A DNA stretch of 64,000 nt from Zygnema cylindricum (lineage: Eukaryota > Streptophyta > Zygnematophyceae > Zygnematales > Zygnemataceae), in NCBI GenBank assembly GCA_037447655.1, contig JBBHKE010002398.1, positions 10,064 through 74,063 on the forward strand. Direction: 5' to 3'. A program made the position numbers and the translations under genes. Of the stretch, positions 21,401-33,361 are shown in pieces (within the stretch, counting starts at the first letter, position 1; each line of letters begins with the position of its first letter). The notes under the pieces are model-generated. The model ran no database searches and was not told the origin of the DNA. It saw only the letters and a program-made list of their open reading frames with translations.

Positions 21401-23388
21401 TTACCCGGCGGTAGTGGGGTAGATTAACGTCGATGAGGAAAAATCGAATCAGGATCGTGAAACGGCCTGAGGAGTGAAACATGGAACACATTGTGAATCT
21501 GCCATTATTTTGGAATATCAAGTTTATAAGCCACTTCATTTACTTTGGAAAGGATTGTGAATGGTCGAGTGAACCTTGGCGCTAATTTCCTTGAAAGTGC
21601 ACCTGGTAACGACATGTTTGCCATGTTAAGGCGAACCCTATCACCCTCATTATAGGCGATGTCTTTCCAATTAGCGTCGGCTTGCGACTTTTGGCGATCC
21701 TTAGCTTGTAGAAGGGCCTTCGCCGCCTTTTCCAAATTCACTTGCAGCGTCTGCTCAAATTCCATAGCGGCCGGTGTAGGGCATTCGCTGACCAATAAGT
21801 TTTGGGGAAGGGTAGGTTGTCGCCAATTGAGAGAGAAAGGCGTAGCGTTAGTCGACGAGTGCATAACACTGTTGTATACTACCTCAATCACCGTCAACTA
21901 GTTCACCCAGTCTTGTTGGTGCACTGACACGTAAGCCCTTAACACTCCTCCAAAGTTATGTTCACTCTTTCGGTCTGACAGTCGGTCTGAGGGTGGTACG
22001 GTGTGGACGTGGCAAGCTGCGTTCCACATTACTCGAAAACAGATTTCTCCAAAAGTGACTGACAAATTTTCTATCGCGATCACTTACGATATTTTTCGGA
22101 AGTTCGTGATGACGGAAAATCTCTCGAAAGAATAAGTTTGCCACATCACGAGCTGTAGTTATGGTTGTCGTACAAAGGAAATGGGGCATTTTTGTAAGGT
22201 AATCCACAACGACGAATATAGAGTCATTGCCTTCTGCAGTTATTGGAAGTGCAACGATAAAGTCCATTGAAATCGCTTCTCAGGGGACTGACGGTATCCG
22301 AAGAGGTTGTAAAAGTCATTGACTACCCGATTCCGATTTGTTTATATTACAAGAGTCACACGTCCTAGCATACTCTGTGATTTCTCGAGTCATGTTTGGC
22401 CAGAAGTACGCCTCAGCGACACGCGTCGTTGTTTTATCTCGTCCGAAATGTCCACTGAGAGGATCGTCATGACTCATTTTAAATATTGTGTGACTATTTC
22501 TTGGTCTGTCGGAACATAAAGTCGAGGTGTCTCACTCGATTTGTACCGCCACATACCGTTGGCGATTCGAATCAAAATCTTCCTTTTGACCAGTTCCTTG
22601 ATTGTATCATCGTCGTCGTATGCGGCCTTAATCATATTTAGCCACTGCTCATCCACTTGCACCATAATCGTCACTGCGCTGACTTTCTGATCCTGCGTTT
22701 TGTCCGCTACTACGGTGTTCTTTCTTCCAGCATCCTCACTTCGCTCCTGTGATGATTGCGTTGTTTGCTTTGTCATTGGCGCAACGACACCAGGCCTCTT
22801 TGACAAAGCATCTGTCGGGTTTGTCTTGCCCGATTTGTATTCGATAGTTAACTCTGGTCCGAAGGTCTGAAAAAATGTCATCCACCTGACTTGTTTCTTC
22901 GATAATTTGGGTTGCGTTTGGGGATACTTTAACGCGTGGTGATCTGTGATTACAGTGATCCACTTTCCTTGAACGTAGCATTTCTAGACTTCTAAAACAT
23001 TAATGATAGCAATCGTCTTTTTTTCATGCGTGGCCCAATTGAGTTCCGCTGCCTTTAACATCCGACTATCATAGGCAATAGGTTGTAGGCCTTTTCCATG
23101 ATCTTGCATAAGAATTGCTCCAATACCCGTATCACTGGCGTCAGTAATATCGTCCGGGGTAATTTGAGGGCGAGAACAACTAACACAGGGTCGTGACCAA
23201 CTGCTCCTTTAGCGTGTCAAAGGCTGCCGTTTGCGTCGTTTTCCACTCATAGGGCACATCATTTTTGAGTAAATCCGTGAGAGCAGTAGCAATTTTTGTG
23301 AAACCTTCAACAAATCGGCGATAGTAGGAGCATAATCCAAGAAAGCTTTGCAACTCCATAACGTTAGTCGGTTGCGGCCACTCCTTGA
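21400..23388 (-). pseudogene. RNase H and integrase of the chromovirus
   Basis: From high to low coordinates: KEWPQPTNVMELQSFLGLCS and YYRRFVEGFTKIATALTDLL (RT end, 23388-23180), FFQTFGPELTIEYKSGKTNP (RNase H end, 22881), then MDFIVALPITAEGNDSIFVV (first catalytic Asp) and IVSDRDRKFVSHFW (second Asp, 22267-22000). Last is NSVMHSSTNATPFSLNW with the C-terminal GDRVRLN and LAPRFTRPFTI blocks (21897-21505). Multiple stops and shifts are present, including one before the HVSLLRPF-type end near 21480. Confidence 0.9.
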
Positions 23389-24810
23389 TGAAACTCTGAG
23401 ATCTCCATAAGTCCTCAGAGTGGACAGCTTCCAAGAAGCCTCTAGGATAACCCTGACCCCTTTGAGTTTCAGCAAGAACAACTACCACCCTGGCAGACAA
23501 AAACTCTGACCAACTTCACCCCTGTGAAGGCAAGACTCCCCTGAGTCGATAGCAAAAAGAATCTCTGAATTTGCTCCCGTGAGCAGTAAGTTATGGAGGG
23601 TCAAAGTTGACCTTTTGTACAGAAGCTCTCTGGGAGAGAGGGTCCTATCTCCTAGTTTTTCTAAGTCCTATCTCTCTCACAGACTCTATCTACTAATGTA
23701 CAGAGCTAATCAGATTACAGTTCCGTACACAAAAGTACAGCTGTCGGTGTACTTTCTGTACGAACATTGTACGATATGACCTAAATGTCGACACGTGGTA
23801 TATCCGGATTTGCTCGCTTAATTCTCGGAGATGCCGCGATCCAATGTCATTCCGCCACGTGTCATCCGATGTGGCGATGATCAAAAACCGTCGAAATTCT
23901 CTTCCGCGATCTCGTCGTTTAATTTCGGCCGTCCGATTAAATTCACATTTAATCGTAGCCGTAATAAATACATGCGCGGTATTCGTTTCGGTAAATAAAT
24001 AAATGCGCGATATTCGTTCCTTATCCGTACAGTAATCCGTACTTTTACATTACTGGATCTATGTCTCCTATAAAACTATTTCAGTAAAATGAACTATCCT
24101 ACTTATAAATGTTTAATTAATTATTAAACCCAATACTACGCAACACTATCTCTAGAGTTAACGGTTAGAGCTACCGGCTACCGGCTAAATTTTGGCCGGC
24201 AGGTTGCAAGTTAAAATCGTGGAGGGGGCACATATATTTTAGTACATATATCCTTTAATTATAAATATACTAATATTTATATCCCGTAAACCTTTGGATA
24301 GCCTACGTAGCCATGGCTCTAGCTTCCTCTCCAATTTCTCAGTGACTGCGACAAGTTTGAGAGTTGGAGAGAGAAAGTTAGAGGTAGAGTGCCTCGGCTT
24401 CTTTCTATATTTCTATTCAGACCTACAAAATACTTAAAAAGACCATTAATTTCTACACTCCCTTTATTTTCTAGTCAATCTTTAATTTTAGACCACACTT
24501 CTCCCTGCAGAAAATTAGCTTAGGGGGAGGCACAGGTTTGGTCATCATATCTGCTACCATCTCACTATCTGGTCGGTACTCCAAACTGATTATTTTGTTT
24601 TCTACTTTCCTTATAACAAAGCTGAGTCTAATGTCCATGTGTTTGGCTTTAAAATGATGTTTAAGATTGGCAAAAATAGCGATTACTGCTTGATTATCAC
24701 AAAATATTTTCTGCACACCACTCTTAAGGTGACCAAGCTCACCAAGCAAAGACTTGACCCACATCAATTCTTTTACAGCAGAGCAAGAGGCCATATACTC
24801 AGCCTCCATG
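23389..24810 (-). mobile_element. Copia-1 remnant: 3' end of RNase H plus LTR
   Basis: LTR 23389-24457, polypurine tract 24458-24472 and RNase H codons up to 24810 lie on the minus strand inside the chromovirus RT. The left edge is a normal LTR end. The right edge is a deletion joint, because the chromovirus has lost about 95 RT codons including its catalytic box, and Copia has lost everything 5' of RNase H. Confidence 0.87.
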
Positions 24811-24893
24811 GTCGTCGGTGCGTTGGTCAATCCAAACGGCATAACCAGAAATTGAAAATGACCGTACCAGGTCCGGAATGCAGTATTTTCCAC
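24471..24893 (-). pseudogene. In-frame fusion of Gypsy RT with Copia RNase H
   Basis: One open frame begins with the Gypsy RT block [19 protein letters not shown] and LTNAPT, then passes without a stop into the Copia block [20 protein letters not shown] and its RNase H end. The joint is at about 24810. It is a deletion product of two unrelated element classes, not a functional gene. Confidence 0.85.
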
Positions 24894-25680
24894 GTCTTCC
24901 TCGGCAATTTTAATCTAGTGGTAACCACTTCGCAAGTTTATCTTCGAAAAATACTTGGCTTCTCTTAACCGATCTAACAATTCATCTATCTTTGGTGGAG
25001 GGTACGCATTTTTAACTGTTAACTTGTTTAGCGCTCGGTAGTCCACACACATATGTAAACCTCCATCTTTGTTATTCACGAAGAGGACGAGGGCTCCACA
25101 CGGTGACTTGCTCGGTTCGATTGCTCCGACTTCGACCAACTCCGCAAGTTGCTTTTTGAGTTCGTCTAATTCGATGTAACTCATTTTATACATCCGATTA
25201 GCCGAAGGTATCGCTCCGGGGACAAGTTCTATCATATGGTCTACGTCGCGTTTTGGAGGTAAACCTTTCAAGAGCTTCGGGGGGAAGACATCAACATACT
25301 CCTCGTGAAGCTTTCTTATGACTTCCGGGGCCTCTACGGAAGTCTTTTCTGGAAGCCACCACTTTTTGAGTCGAAGTCGGGATTTTTTTTACTCCATTCC
25401 TCCAGAATCCCCTCCTTCGTTTTTTCAACGGGTTGGATGACCACCATACCAATTGTCTCCCCTTTTTTGAGTGCCCTCTTTAACTGTAAGGCTGAAAGCA
25501 GGCGTCCCTCTTCCAATCCCTTACCAGCCGCTCCCACATTTACCTCAAACTCTTTTTCGCCTTTTCTCACTTTCATGCTACCGTTTTTCCAATCGATTGT
25601 AGCGTTCCACTTTCACAGCCACGACTTCCCCAAGATTACTTCATGGTCCCCAAGAGGTATTACATGAAGTGTGTCATAAC
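24894..25680 (-). pseudogene. Protease end and RT start of the chromovirus
   Basis: The segment 25271-24915 encodes [60 protein letters not shown] and [11 protein letters not shown], the fingers and palm start of Gypsy RT. The stretch 25576-25300 (minus) carries the linker between protease and RT in broken frames. Confidence 0.88.
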
Positions 25681-25762
25681 ATAGGAATTTCCCCATTCGG
25701 ACACGTAACCTCGGAGTGCGATGAGTAATTGAGAGGGAACTCCCGTCGGCCAATTGAACCGT

Positions 25763-26741
25763 CTAATTATCCGAAATAGTAATGAGGGGAAGTTTCAACT
25801 TTTTCACCGTCTTCTTGTTGATAAAATTCCCCGACGCGCCTGAATCCACCATGAAGCTAGCTGCGCTCGTACCAATTTGACCTTGAAAAACCAAAGGGTC
25901 ACCACCTTCACCAGCTAACCTCGTGACTGTGAGCTTGCCCTTCTTAGGAACTTTCCTTTTTGGGCAATCCTTGGCAATATGGTCTGAGGAACCGCACTGG
26001 AAGCACAATTCATTTTGTCTTCCCCGTTGGAGCTCCTCGGGGGACGAGCCATTGGCCTTGGCCTTAACGGTTTTCTTCTTCTTCCGAATTCCATTGACCG
26101 CGTCTTTGTCACCATTTACCGCTCCGAGCTCCATAGGAGTAGGACCATCATCCCTTCGACCTCCCCCGTTGCTGCTCGATCCAAAATAATAGGATCTACA
26201 AAGGGTGAAGTCTTCCGAATCGGTCCATTCCGCAAACTGAATAATTACCGAGAGGCTAGGAGTCACAGTTTCCCGCGCGAGCCACTGTTCCACATCCCTC
26301 CGAATGGATCCCTTGAGCCCCTTCACATAACGATCCACGGCTTCATCTTCTGTTATCGTAGGTATTTGAACCTTGCCCACCAAGAACCGTTGCGTGTACT
26401 CCATAACCGAAGTACGTTGCTTTAGAATCGATATTTTATCCCTTACAGCCTTGATCGTATTCACGGGTTGCCACGAGTCGCGGAGGAGTTGAACAAAATT
26501 GGACCACTCAGCAGGTATCTCATCGCTTTCTACCAGTGTTCTCCACCATACTTTTGCTGTTCTTTTAAGCAAACCGCCAGCGTAGTGAACCTTTTCACAA
26601 TCTGACATGCTGAGGAAATTTTTGAGATAATTCGCCATGGAAAATAACCACGCATCAAGATTCTTGTGACAGGCCGGGTCAAACTCGTCGGGAAGTCTAA
26701 GCTTGGGTCTCCTCAAGTCTCTCTCTGTGCCTCCATGAGTT
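25763..26741 (-). pseudogene. gag-protease of the chromovirus
   Basis: A 317-residue open stretch. The Gag core is LDAWLFSMANYLKNFLSMSD, KVWWRTLVESDEIPAEWSNF and VMEYTQRFLVGKVQIP. A CCHC knuckle CFQCGSSDHIAKDC follows a basic Lys-rich region. The retropepsin motif is ASFMVDSGASGNFI near the end. The N-terminus of the same gag lies beyond the inserted Copia-1, at 33199-33327, with at least two frameshifts between. This order matches plant chromovirus Gag-PR. Confidence 0.92.
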
Positions 26742-26746
26742 CTTTC

Positions 26747-27796
26747 TGTAGAAACTAATGGTTTTATTAGTATTTTCTAGGTCTGAAAAGAAATATAGAA
26801 GTCGAGGCAGTCTATCTCTAACTTCTCTCTCCAACTCTCAAACTTGTCGCAGTCACTGAGAAATTGGAGAGGAAGCTAGAGCCATGGCTACCTTGGCTAT
26901 CCTGAGGTTTACGGGAATTTTATATTAGGGTTTATATATTTAATTAAAATGTATGTGCCGGCGGCAGGATTTGATCCTTGTACCTGCCGGCCGGCAGACA
27001 CAATATAGCCGGTAGCCTTAGACGTTTCATCTAGCGGTAGTGTTACTTAGCATATAGTTTGATAATTATTTATATATGTATACAAGCGATAAACTATTTA
27101 ACTAGAATTAATTACGGGATACATAGATCCAGTAATATGTAAATGTACGACTTACGGTACGGACATAAATCAGTACCGCGCATTTGTTTCGTAAATGAAA
27201 CAAATACCGCGCATGTATTTATTACGGCTACGATTAAAGCCGAATTTAATCGGACGGCCGGGATTAGCGCCGAGATCGCGGAGGAAGATTTCGGCGGTTT
27301 GTGGCCATCGCCACATCGGATGACGCGTGGCAAAATTCCGTTGGATTGTGGAAACTCCGGAGATTATGGCACCGAATCCGGATTTGACATGTGTCGACAT
27401 TTTGGCCATGTCGTACAATATCCGTACATAAAGTACACCGGCAGCTGTACTTTTGCGTACGGAACTCAATTCTGATTGGTTCCGTACATCAGTAGATAGA
27501 GTCTGTGAGTGAGATAGGACTTAGAAAAATTAGAAGATAGGACCCTCTCTCCCAGAGAGCTTCTGTACAAAAGGTCAACTTTGACCCTCCATAACTTACT
27601 GCTCAGGGGAGCAAATTCAGAGATTCTTTTTGCTATCGACTCAGGGGAGTCTTGTCTTCACAGGGGTGAAGTTGGTCAGAGTTTTTGTCTGCCAGGGTGG
27701 CAGTTATTTTTGCTTAAACACAAAGGGGTCAGGATTATCCTAGAGGCTTCTTGGAAGCTGTCCACTCTGAGGACTTATGGAGGTCTCAGAGTTTCA
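26747..27796 (+). repeat. 5' LTR of Copia-1
   Basis: Starts TGTAGAAACTAATGG and ends GAGTTTCA. It includes an antisense tRNA-like module (26955-27030). TSD CTTTC precedes it. Confidence 0.96.
26955..27030 (-). promoter_or_regulatory. Antisense tRNA-like module in the Copia-1 LTR
   Basis: On the minus strand: GTCTAAGGCTACCGGC, a GC-rich hairpin (GCCGGCCGGC), then AGGATCAAATCCTG. The 3' LTR holds the same module at 32357-32432. It shows B-box-like sequence with three mismatches to GGTTCGANTCC. Confidence 0.35.
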
Positions 27797-27810
27797 GGTT
27801 ATGGGCCCAC
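27797..27810 (+). promoter_or_regulatory. Half-tRNA(iMet) primer-binding site of Copia-1, containing the gag ATG
   Basis: GGTTATGGGCCCAC is complementary over 14 bases to the anticodon stem-loop of plant initiator tRNA-Met. Its ATG (27801-27803) pairs with the CAU anticodon and is also the likely gag start. Confidence 0.85.
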
Positions 27811-30800
27811 CCTCTAGGGTGCCAATATTTAATGGAACTGGCTTCATATACTGGGAAAGTATGATGATAGGAGCTCTATGCGAAAAAAGGTTTTGGGGGA
27901 TAGTGAGTGGACGATTGGGGCGTCCATCAAGTCTTGGAATTCCTCCAGGGTTTAAAGGAAGCAGATTCACCAGGAAAGAGGATTCACCTTCAACGGAGGA
28001 AACAAAGGAAGGAGAGGTGGTGGACAAAGGAAAGGAGAAGGAGGCAACCACACCAATAGCAACTGGTTTAGCATTCATGTCACCTATTCCGAGGAACGAG
28101 GAGAATGATACTGAAACCTGGGACTTCAACAATATGGCGGCAAAGCACTTCATCCTACGCCATCTCACTCAAGGACTTGCATGTCCTCATTTGCAGGTAG
28201 AGAGGGCATCCGATCTTTGGATGGCTCTCATAGAGATGTACCGAAGTGGTACGATTCAGCAACAACAGTTGGCTGATCAGAAAGTTAAGGAGTATGTATA
28301 CAAAGGGGGAAATATGTTGGATTTTTGCAATGAGCTTGCTACACTCTTCATGGAGCTAGAGAGTGCGGGTAAAGTTTTTAGTGAAAAAGAAAAAGTTAAC
28401 TGTTTACTAATGAAGTTACCTGATGAGTTCGAGAACATAGTCAACCGTGTGCAGGACTTGCCGGACTCAAGGTGGATATGGAACTCAGTGGTAGGGATGA
28501 TTCTCGTTCGAGAGAATACGATTGAGATCCGAAGGGGAGGAAAGAGTGGCCAAGCCTTGGCAACAGCGACCGATTGGAGGAACAAGGATTCCCGGAAACC
28601 AGTCAGAAACTATGGGGGTAGGGAGCGGGAAAAACAGGTTGGCGAGTTCGAACCAAGGGCTCCCAAAGGTTTATGTCATTTTTGTAAGAAACCTATGCAC
28701 TATATGGCAGAGTGCACCGAGCTAACCGAGCTTCGGTTAAAGGAGGGGCAGACCGGTGGTACCCCGAGAGGAAAGAAAAAGGCCCTTGTCACACAGGTAC
28801 TTGAGGCGGAATCCGAGGACGAGGACGATGAGCTCCTTTTGGATGAGGAGTTGGAGGCGAAAACTGAGGTTGAAATTCCACGAAGGCAGAAATGTGCTTA
28901 CGGTGGATTGAAAGGTGAAGCAGGCTGGATTATAGATTCAGGTGCCTCAATGCACATGTGTAAGGATAGACACCTGTTCACTAAGATAAGAAAGATTCCC
29001 ACCGTAGAGATAGAGTACGGGGATGGGAGGATAGTCACCACTACTCTTGTAGGATCGGTAGATCTGAAAGTGTTAGTTGAAGGAAAGACATCCATATTAA
29101 CATTCTCCGATGTATTGTTTATTCCGGAGCTGAACAAAAACCTTATCTCTACATCAGTATTAGATGATAAGGGTTTTTTCACTAGCACTAGGGAAGGAGT
29201 CTTTACTGCTAGTTTTGAGGAGGATGTCTATTTCATTGCTGAGAAAGGTAGCCATGGGATGTTTAGGCTGTTCTTAAGTAATGAAACGAAGAAACTTTAT
29301 TATGCTGGTGTTCATGATATTATGATGTGGCATAAGAGGCTTGGGCATGTGAATCTAGATAAGTTAAGAGAGATGAAAAAGATGGGAGTGGTGGAAGGGA
29401 TTCAGTTCAGTGAGAGTGATGATATAAGTGATTGTAGTGGGTGTGCTTAAGGTAAAGCACACAGATTACCCTTTCCAAAAACAGCCATCTACAAGGGAGA
29501 AAAACTTCTAGATCTAGTACACACAGATATTTGGGGACCGGCTAGAGTGCCCTCACCGGGGGGGAAGAGATTTATGATGACTATAACTGATGATTGGTCT
29601 CGGTATTCCCGAGTATATTTTTTGAAAAACAAGTCAGAAGCTGAGGACTGTTTTAGACAATATAAAGCATGGAGCGAAAAACTCCATGAAACTCCAATCA
29701 AGAGAGTAAGGAGTGACAATGGTGGAGAGTATACTTCTAACCAGTTTGAGGATTTTTTGAGGGAAGATGGGGTTCAACACCAAAAGACAGTGCCAGAAAA
29801 TCCTGAACAGAATGGGGTAGCTGAAAGGTTAAATAGAACACTAAGTGATAGTGCTAGAAGTATGTTGTCGGATAAGAAGATAGGAAAAAGGTTTTGGGCA
29901 GAAGCAATGAACTGTGCTAATTACCTCAAAAATAGAGTTCTTACTTCAGCTATAAAAGATCAAACACCTTATGAGAGATGGACAGGCCGGAAACCAGACT
30001 TATCTCATTTAAAGGTTTTCGGCAGTCAAGTATTCAGTCTAGATACTGATCGGTCCAATTGGAAGCTAGATCCTAAAGGAAAACCGGGATACTTATTAGG
30101 ATATGATGAGGATGTTAAAGGATATAGAGTTTATGATCTAAAAAGAGAAGATATAATCTTAGTAAAGCATCTAGTAGTTATGGATGAAGGAAAGTCTGTG
30201 GATCCCTTCAAATATACAAAGTCAGTAAAAATCAGATTTGAGTCAGAAAATTCTGATGACTTTGAGCTTCCTAACTATCCAGGTTTTAGAGACGATGACA
30301 TTCTTGCAGGAACAAATCAGACCGAAAAGGACTCGGCTGTGGAAACTCCAGTGACAACTCTACTCGAAGCGGAAGACGTGGTGGAAATTGATTCGGAATC
30401 AAGGGATAGGGGAGAAGCCGAGTTTGTTCGAAAGAATCCACGAGAACCATCTATTCCGGCCTCAGATTTTGAGGGAGGGAGGAGAAGTAGCAAAAGACTG
30501 CAAGAAAAACAGGTTAATAACAAGGTAACTTAACTATCTCATCAAGATGAACCTCAAACTTATCGAGAGGCGATGACTTGTCCAGAAAGAAACCGGTGGA
30601 AGACAGCCATAAATGAGGAGATGGCTTCAATCATGGCAGCCGATACTTGGGAGCTGGTGGACTGTCCACCTAACCGAAAACCAATCGGTTGTAAGTGGGT
30701 TTTCAAACTGAAACTGAACCCAGATAACACAATCGAGCGCTACAAGGCCAGATTAGTGGCAAAGGGATTTACACAAAAGGAAGGAATTGACTACGAGGAA

Positions 30801-32135
30801 ACCTTTGCCCCGGTGGTCAGATTTCCCTCCGTCCGCATACTTCTCAGTTTAGCAGCGGCGGAAGACATGGAAGTGCACCAGATGGACATCAAAACAGCCT
30901 TTTTGCATGGAGAATTAGAAGAGGAGATCTTCATGCGACAACCCGAAGGGTTTGTGGAAGAAGGAGAGGAGAGTAAGGTATGCCGGCTGATTAAATCTCT
31001 TTATGGTTTGAAACAGGCGCCCCGACAGTGGAATAAGAAGCTTGATGAGTTTCTTACCGGTCTAGGATATATTCGGATCAGCTCAGATCACTCAATCTAT
31101 GTTTTTGAAGATGAGGAAGGTTTTATATTTATTGCAATTTATGTTGATGATTTGCTTGTTTTAAGTAAATCAATGGAAAAAATTAATAAACTGAAAACCG
31201 ATCTTAAGGGGAGATTTGAAATGAACGATATGGGGGAAGCAAAATATATTTTGGGAATTCAAGTAGAGAGAGACCGAAAAAGAAAAATTATAAGATTGAC
31301 TCAAAAGGAAGCAATAGGAAACATGCTTGAAAAATTTCAAATGGATAAAGCTAATAGTTGCACAACTCCAATGGAATTGAAGAAGGGAAGTGAGGGGAGT
31401 GAGGAAGAAGGAGTCATAGTCTTAGACGAGGAATTATCTCCTGAAGAACAGAAGTTCATGCAGACTATTCCTTACAGGCAAGTAGTGGGAAGTCTAATCT
31501 ATTTTATGAATTGTACCCGACCGGATTTAGCTGCAGCTGTAGGAGTGCTGAGTAGAAGTCTAAATGCTCCCACTAAGAAGGATTGGGAGGCAGCTAAGAG
31601 AGTCCTTAGATACTTGGTAGGAACTAGAGATCTATGGTTGCATTTGGGTGGGGAGAATACTGACATCACTACTTAGAGTGATGCCAGTTATGGTAATGCT
31701 CCGATGAGGAGATGTACTTCTGGATATGTATTATATGTGGGTGATGGGGCTTGCTGTTGGAGTAGCAAACAGCAAAAGGTTATTGCTCAGTCCACCATGG
31801 AGGCTGAGTATATGGCCTCTTGCTCTGCTGTAAAAGAATTGATGTGGGTCAAGTCTTTGCTTGGTGAGCTTGGTCACCTTAAGAGTGGTGTGCAGAAAAT
31901 ATTTTGTGATAATCAGGCAGCAATCGCTATTTCTGCCAATCCTAAACACCATTTTAAAGCCAAACACATGGACATCAGACTCAGCTTTGTTAGAGAGAAA
32001 GTAGAAAACAAAATAATCAGTTTAGAATACAGACCAGATAGTGAGATGGTAGCAGATATGATGACCAAACCTGTGCCTTCCCCTAAGCTAATTTTTTGCA
32101 GGGAGAAGTGTGGTCTGAAATTAAAGATTGACTAG
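27801..32135 (+). pseudogene. Copia-1 Gag-Pol polyprotein with three nonsense codons
   Basis: A 1444-codon single frame encoding all functions for transposition. Gag (MGPPSRVPIFNGTGFIYWES) has a CCHC knuckle CHFCKKPMHYMAEC at residues 292-305. Protease motif WIIDSGASMHMC is near 379. Integrase has WHKRLGHVNLD, HTDIWGP (near 574), DNGGEY (near 639) and PEQNGVAERLN (near 673). RT has the box IYVDDLLVLS (near 1113). RNase H has SDASYG and FCDNQAAIAI. Stops are TAA 29448 (a Gln in copy 2), TAA 30531 (a Lys in copy 2) and TAG 31674 (a Trp in copy 2). No frameshift was seen. It cannot make a full polyprotein without suppression. Confidence 0.95.
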
Positions 32136-32148
32136 AAAATAAGGGGAG

Positions 32149-33198
32149 TGTAGAAACTAATGGTTTTATTAGTATTTTCTAGGTCTGAAAAGAAATATAG
32201 AAGTCGAGGCAGTCTATCTCTAACTTCTCTCTCCAACTCTCAAACTTGTCGCAGTCACTGAGAAATTGGAGAGGAAGCTAGAGCCATGGCTACCTTGGCT
32301 ATCCTGAGGTTTACGGGAATTTTATATTAGGGTTTATATATTTAATTAAAATGTATGTGCCGGCGGCAGGATTTGATCCTTGTACCTGCCGGCCGGCAGA
32401 CACAATATAGCCGGTAGCCTTAGCCGTTTCATCTAGCGGTAGTGTTACTTAGCATATAGTTTGATAATTATTTATATATGTATACAAGCGATAAACCATT
32501 TAACTAGAATTAATTACGGGATACATAGATCCAGTAATATGTAAATGTACGACTTACGGTACGGACATAAATCAGTACCGCGCATTTGTTTCGTAAATGA
32601 AACAAATACCGCGCATGTATTTATTACGGCTACGATTAAAGCCGAATTTAATCGGACGGCCGGGATTAGCGCCGAGATCGCGGAGGAAGATTTCGGCGGT
32701 TTGTGGCCATCGCCACATCGGATGACGCGTGGCAAAATTCCGTTGGATTGTGGAAACTCCGGAGATTATGGCACCGAATCCGGATTTGACATGTGTCGAC
32801 ATTTTGGCCATGTCGTACAATATCCGTACATAAAGTACACCGGCAGCTGTACTTTTGCGTACGGAACTCAATTCTGATTGGTTCCGTACATCAGTAGATA
32901 GAGTCTGTGAGTGAGATAGGACTTAGAAAAATTAGAAGATAGGACCCTCTCTCCCAGAGAGCTTCTGTACAAAAGGTCAACTTTGACCCTCCATAACTTA
33001 CTGCTCAGGGGAGCAAATTCAGAGATTCTTTTTGCTATCGACTCAGGGGAGTCTTGTCTTCACAGGGGTGAAGTTGGTCAGAGTTTTTGTCTGCCAGGGT
33101 GGCAGTTATTTTTGCTTAAACACAAAGGGGTCAGGATTATCCTAGAGGCTTCTTGGAAGCTGTCCACTCTGAGGACTTATGGAGGTCTCAGAGTTTCA
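32149..33198 (+). repeat. 3' LTR of Copia-1
   Basis: Same length as the 5' LTR and nearly identical. It is followed by TSD CTTTC, then by the interrupted chromovirus gag leader. Confidence 0.96.
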
Positions 33199-33347
33199 CT
33201 TTCACCAAGATGAGATTCGAAAGATTGCGATGGTGTCACTTAGGTGAGCATTCTGTAACGTGACCTTTTCAAACTCCCGAAGAACCGGCTCCAACATATC
33301 CGTTGTTGAAACGCCGTGACCTTCCATGCTGTCGAGTCACGATGAAT
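33199..33347 (-). pseudogene. 5' end of the chromovirus gag
   Basis: An ATG at 33327 (minus) opens MEGHGVSTTDMLEPVLREFE, a helical N-terminus. The frame breaks before the point where Copia-1 was inserted (33199) and resumes at 26746. Confidence 0.55.
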
Positions 33348-33360
33348 GGCTCCGATACCA
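33348..33360 (-). promoter_or_regulatory. Primer-binding site of the chromovirus
   Basis: On the minus strand, TGGTATCGGAGCC is complementary to the 3' end of initiator tRNA-Met with one mismatch to the common TGGTATCAGAGC form. The chromovirus uses the ordinary 3'-end primer, unlike its Copia neighbours. Confidence 0.8.
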
Positions 33361-33361
33361 G

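Larger units (their letters stand above)
26747..33198 (+). mobile_element. Copia-1, nearly complete Ty1/Copia element
   Basis: 6452 bases. LTRs 26747-27796 and 32149-33198 are both 1050 bases and nearly identical (one clear difference seen, near 27021/32423), so the insertion is recent. TSD CTTTC is at 26742-26746 and 33199-33203. PBS 27797-27810; polypurine tract 32138-32148 (AAAATAAGGGG). One reading frame of 1444 codons (27801-32135) is broken only by three nonsense codons. It lies in the gag of the minus-strand chromovirus. Confidence 0.96.

Noticed and set aside
27143-27475. 110-codon ORF in the Copia-1 LTRs (also at 32545-32877)
   Set aside because: It occurs in both LTR copies, in sequence that is not protein-like, and is broken in the other family LTRs.
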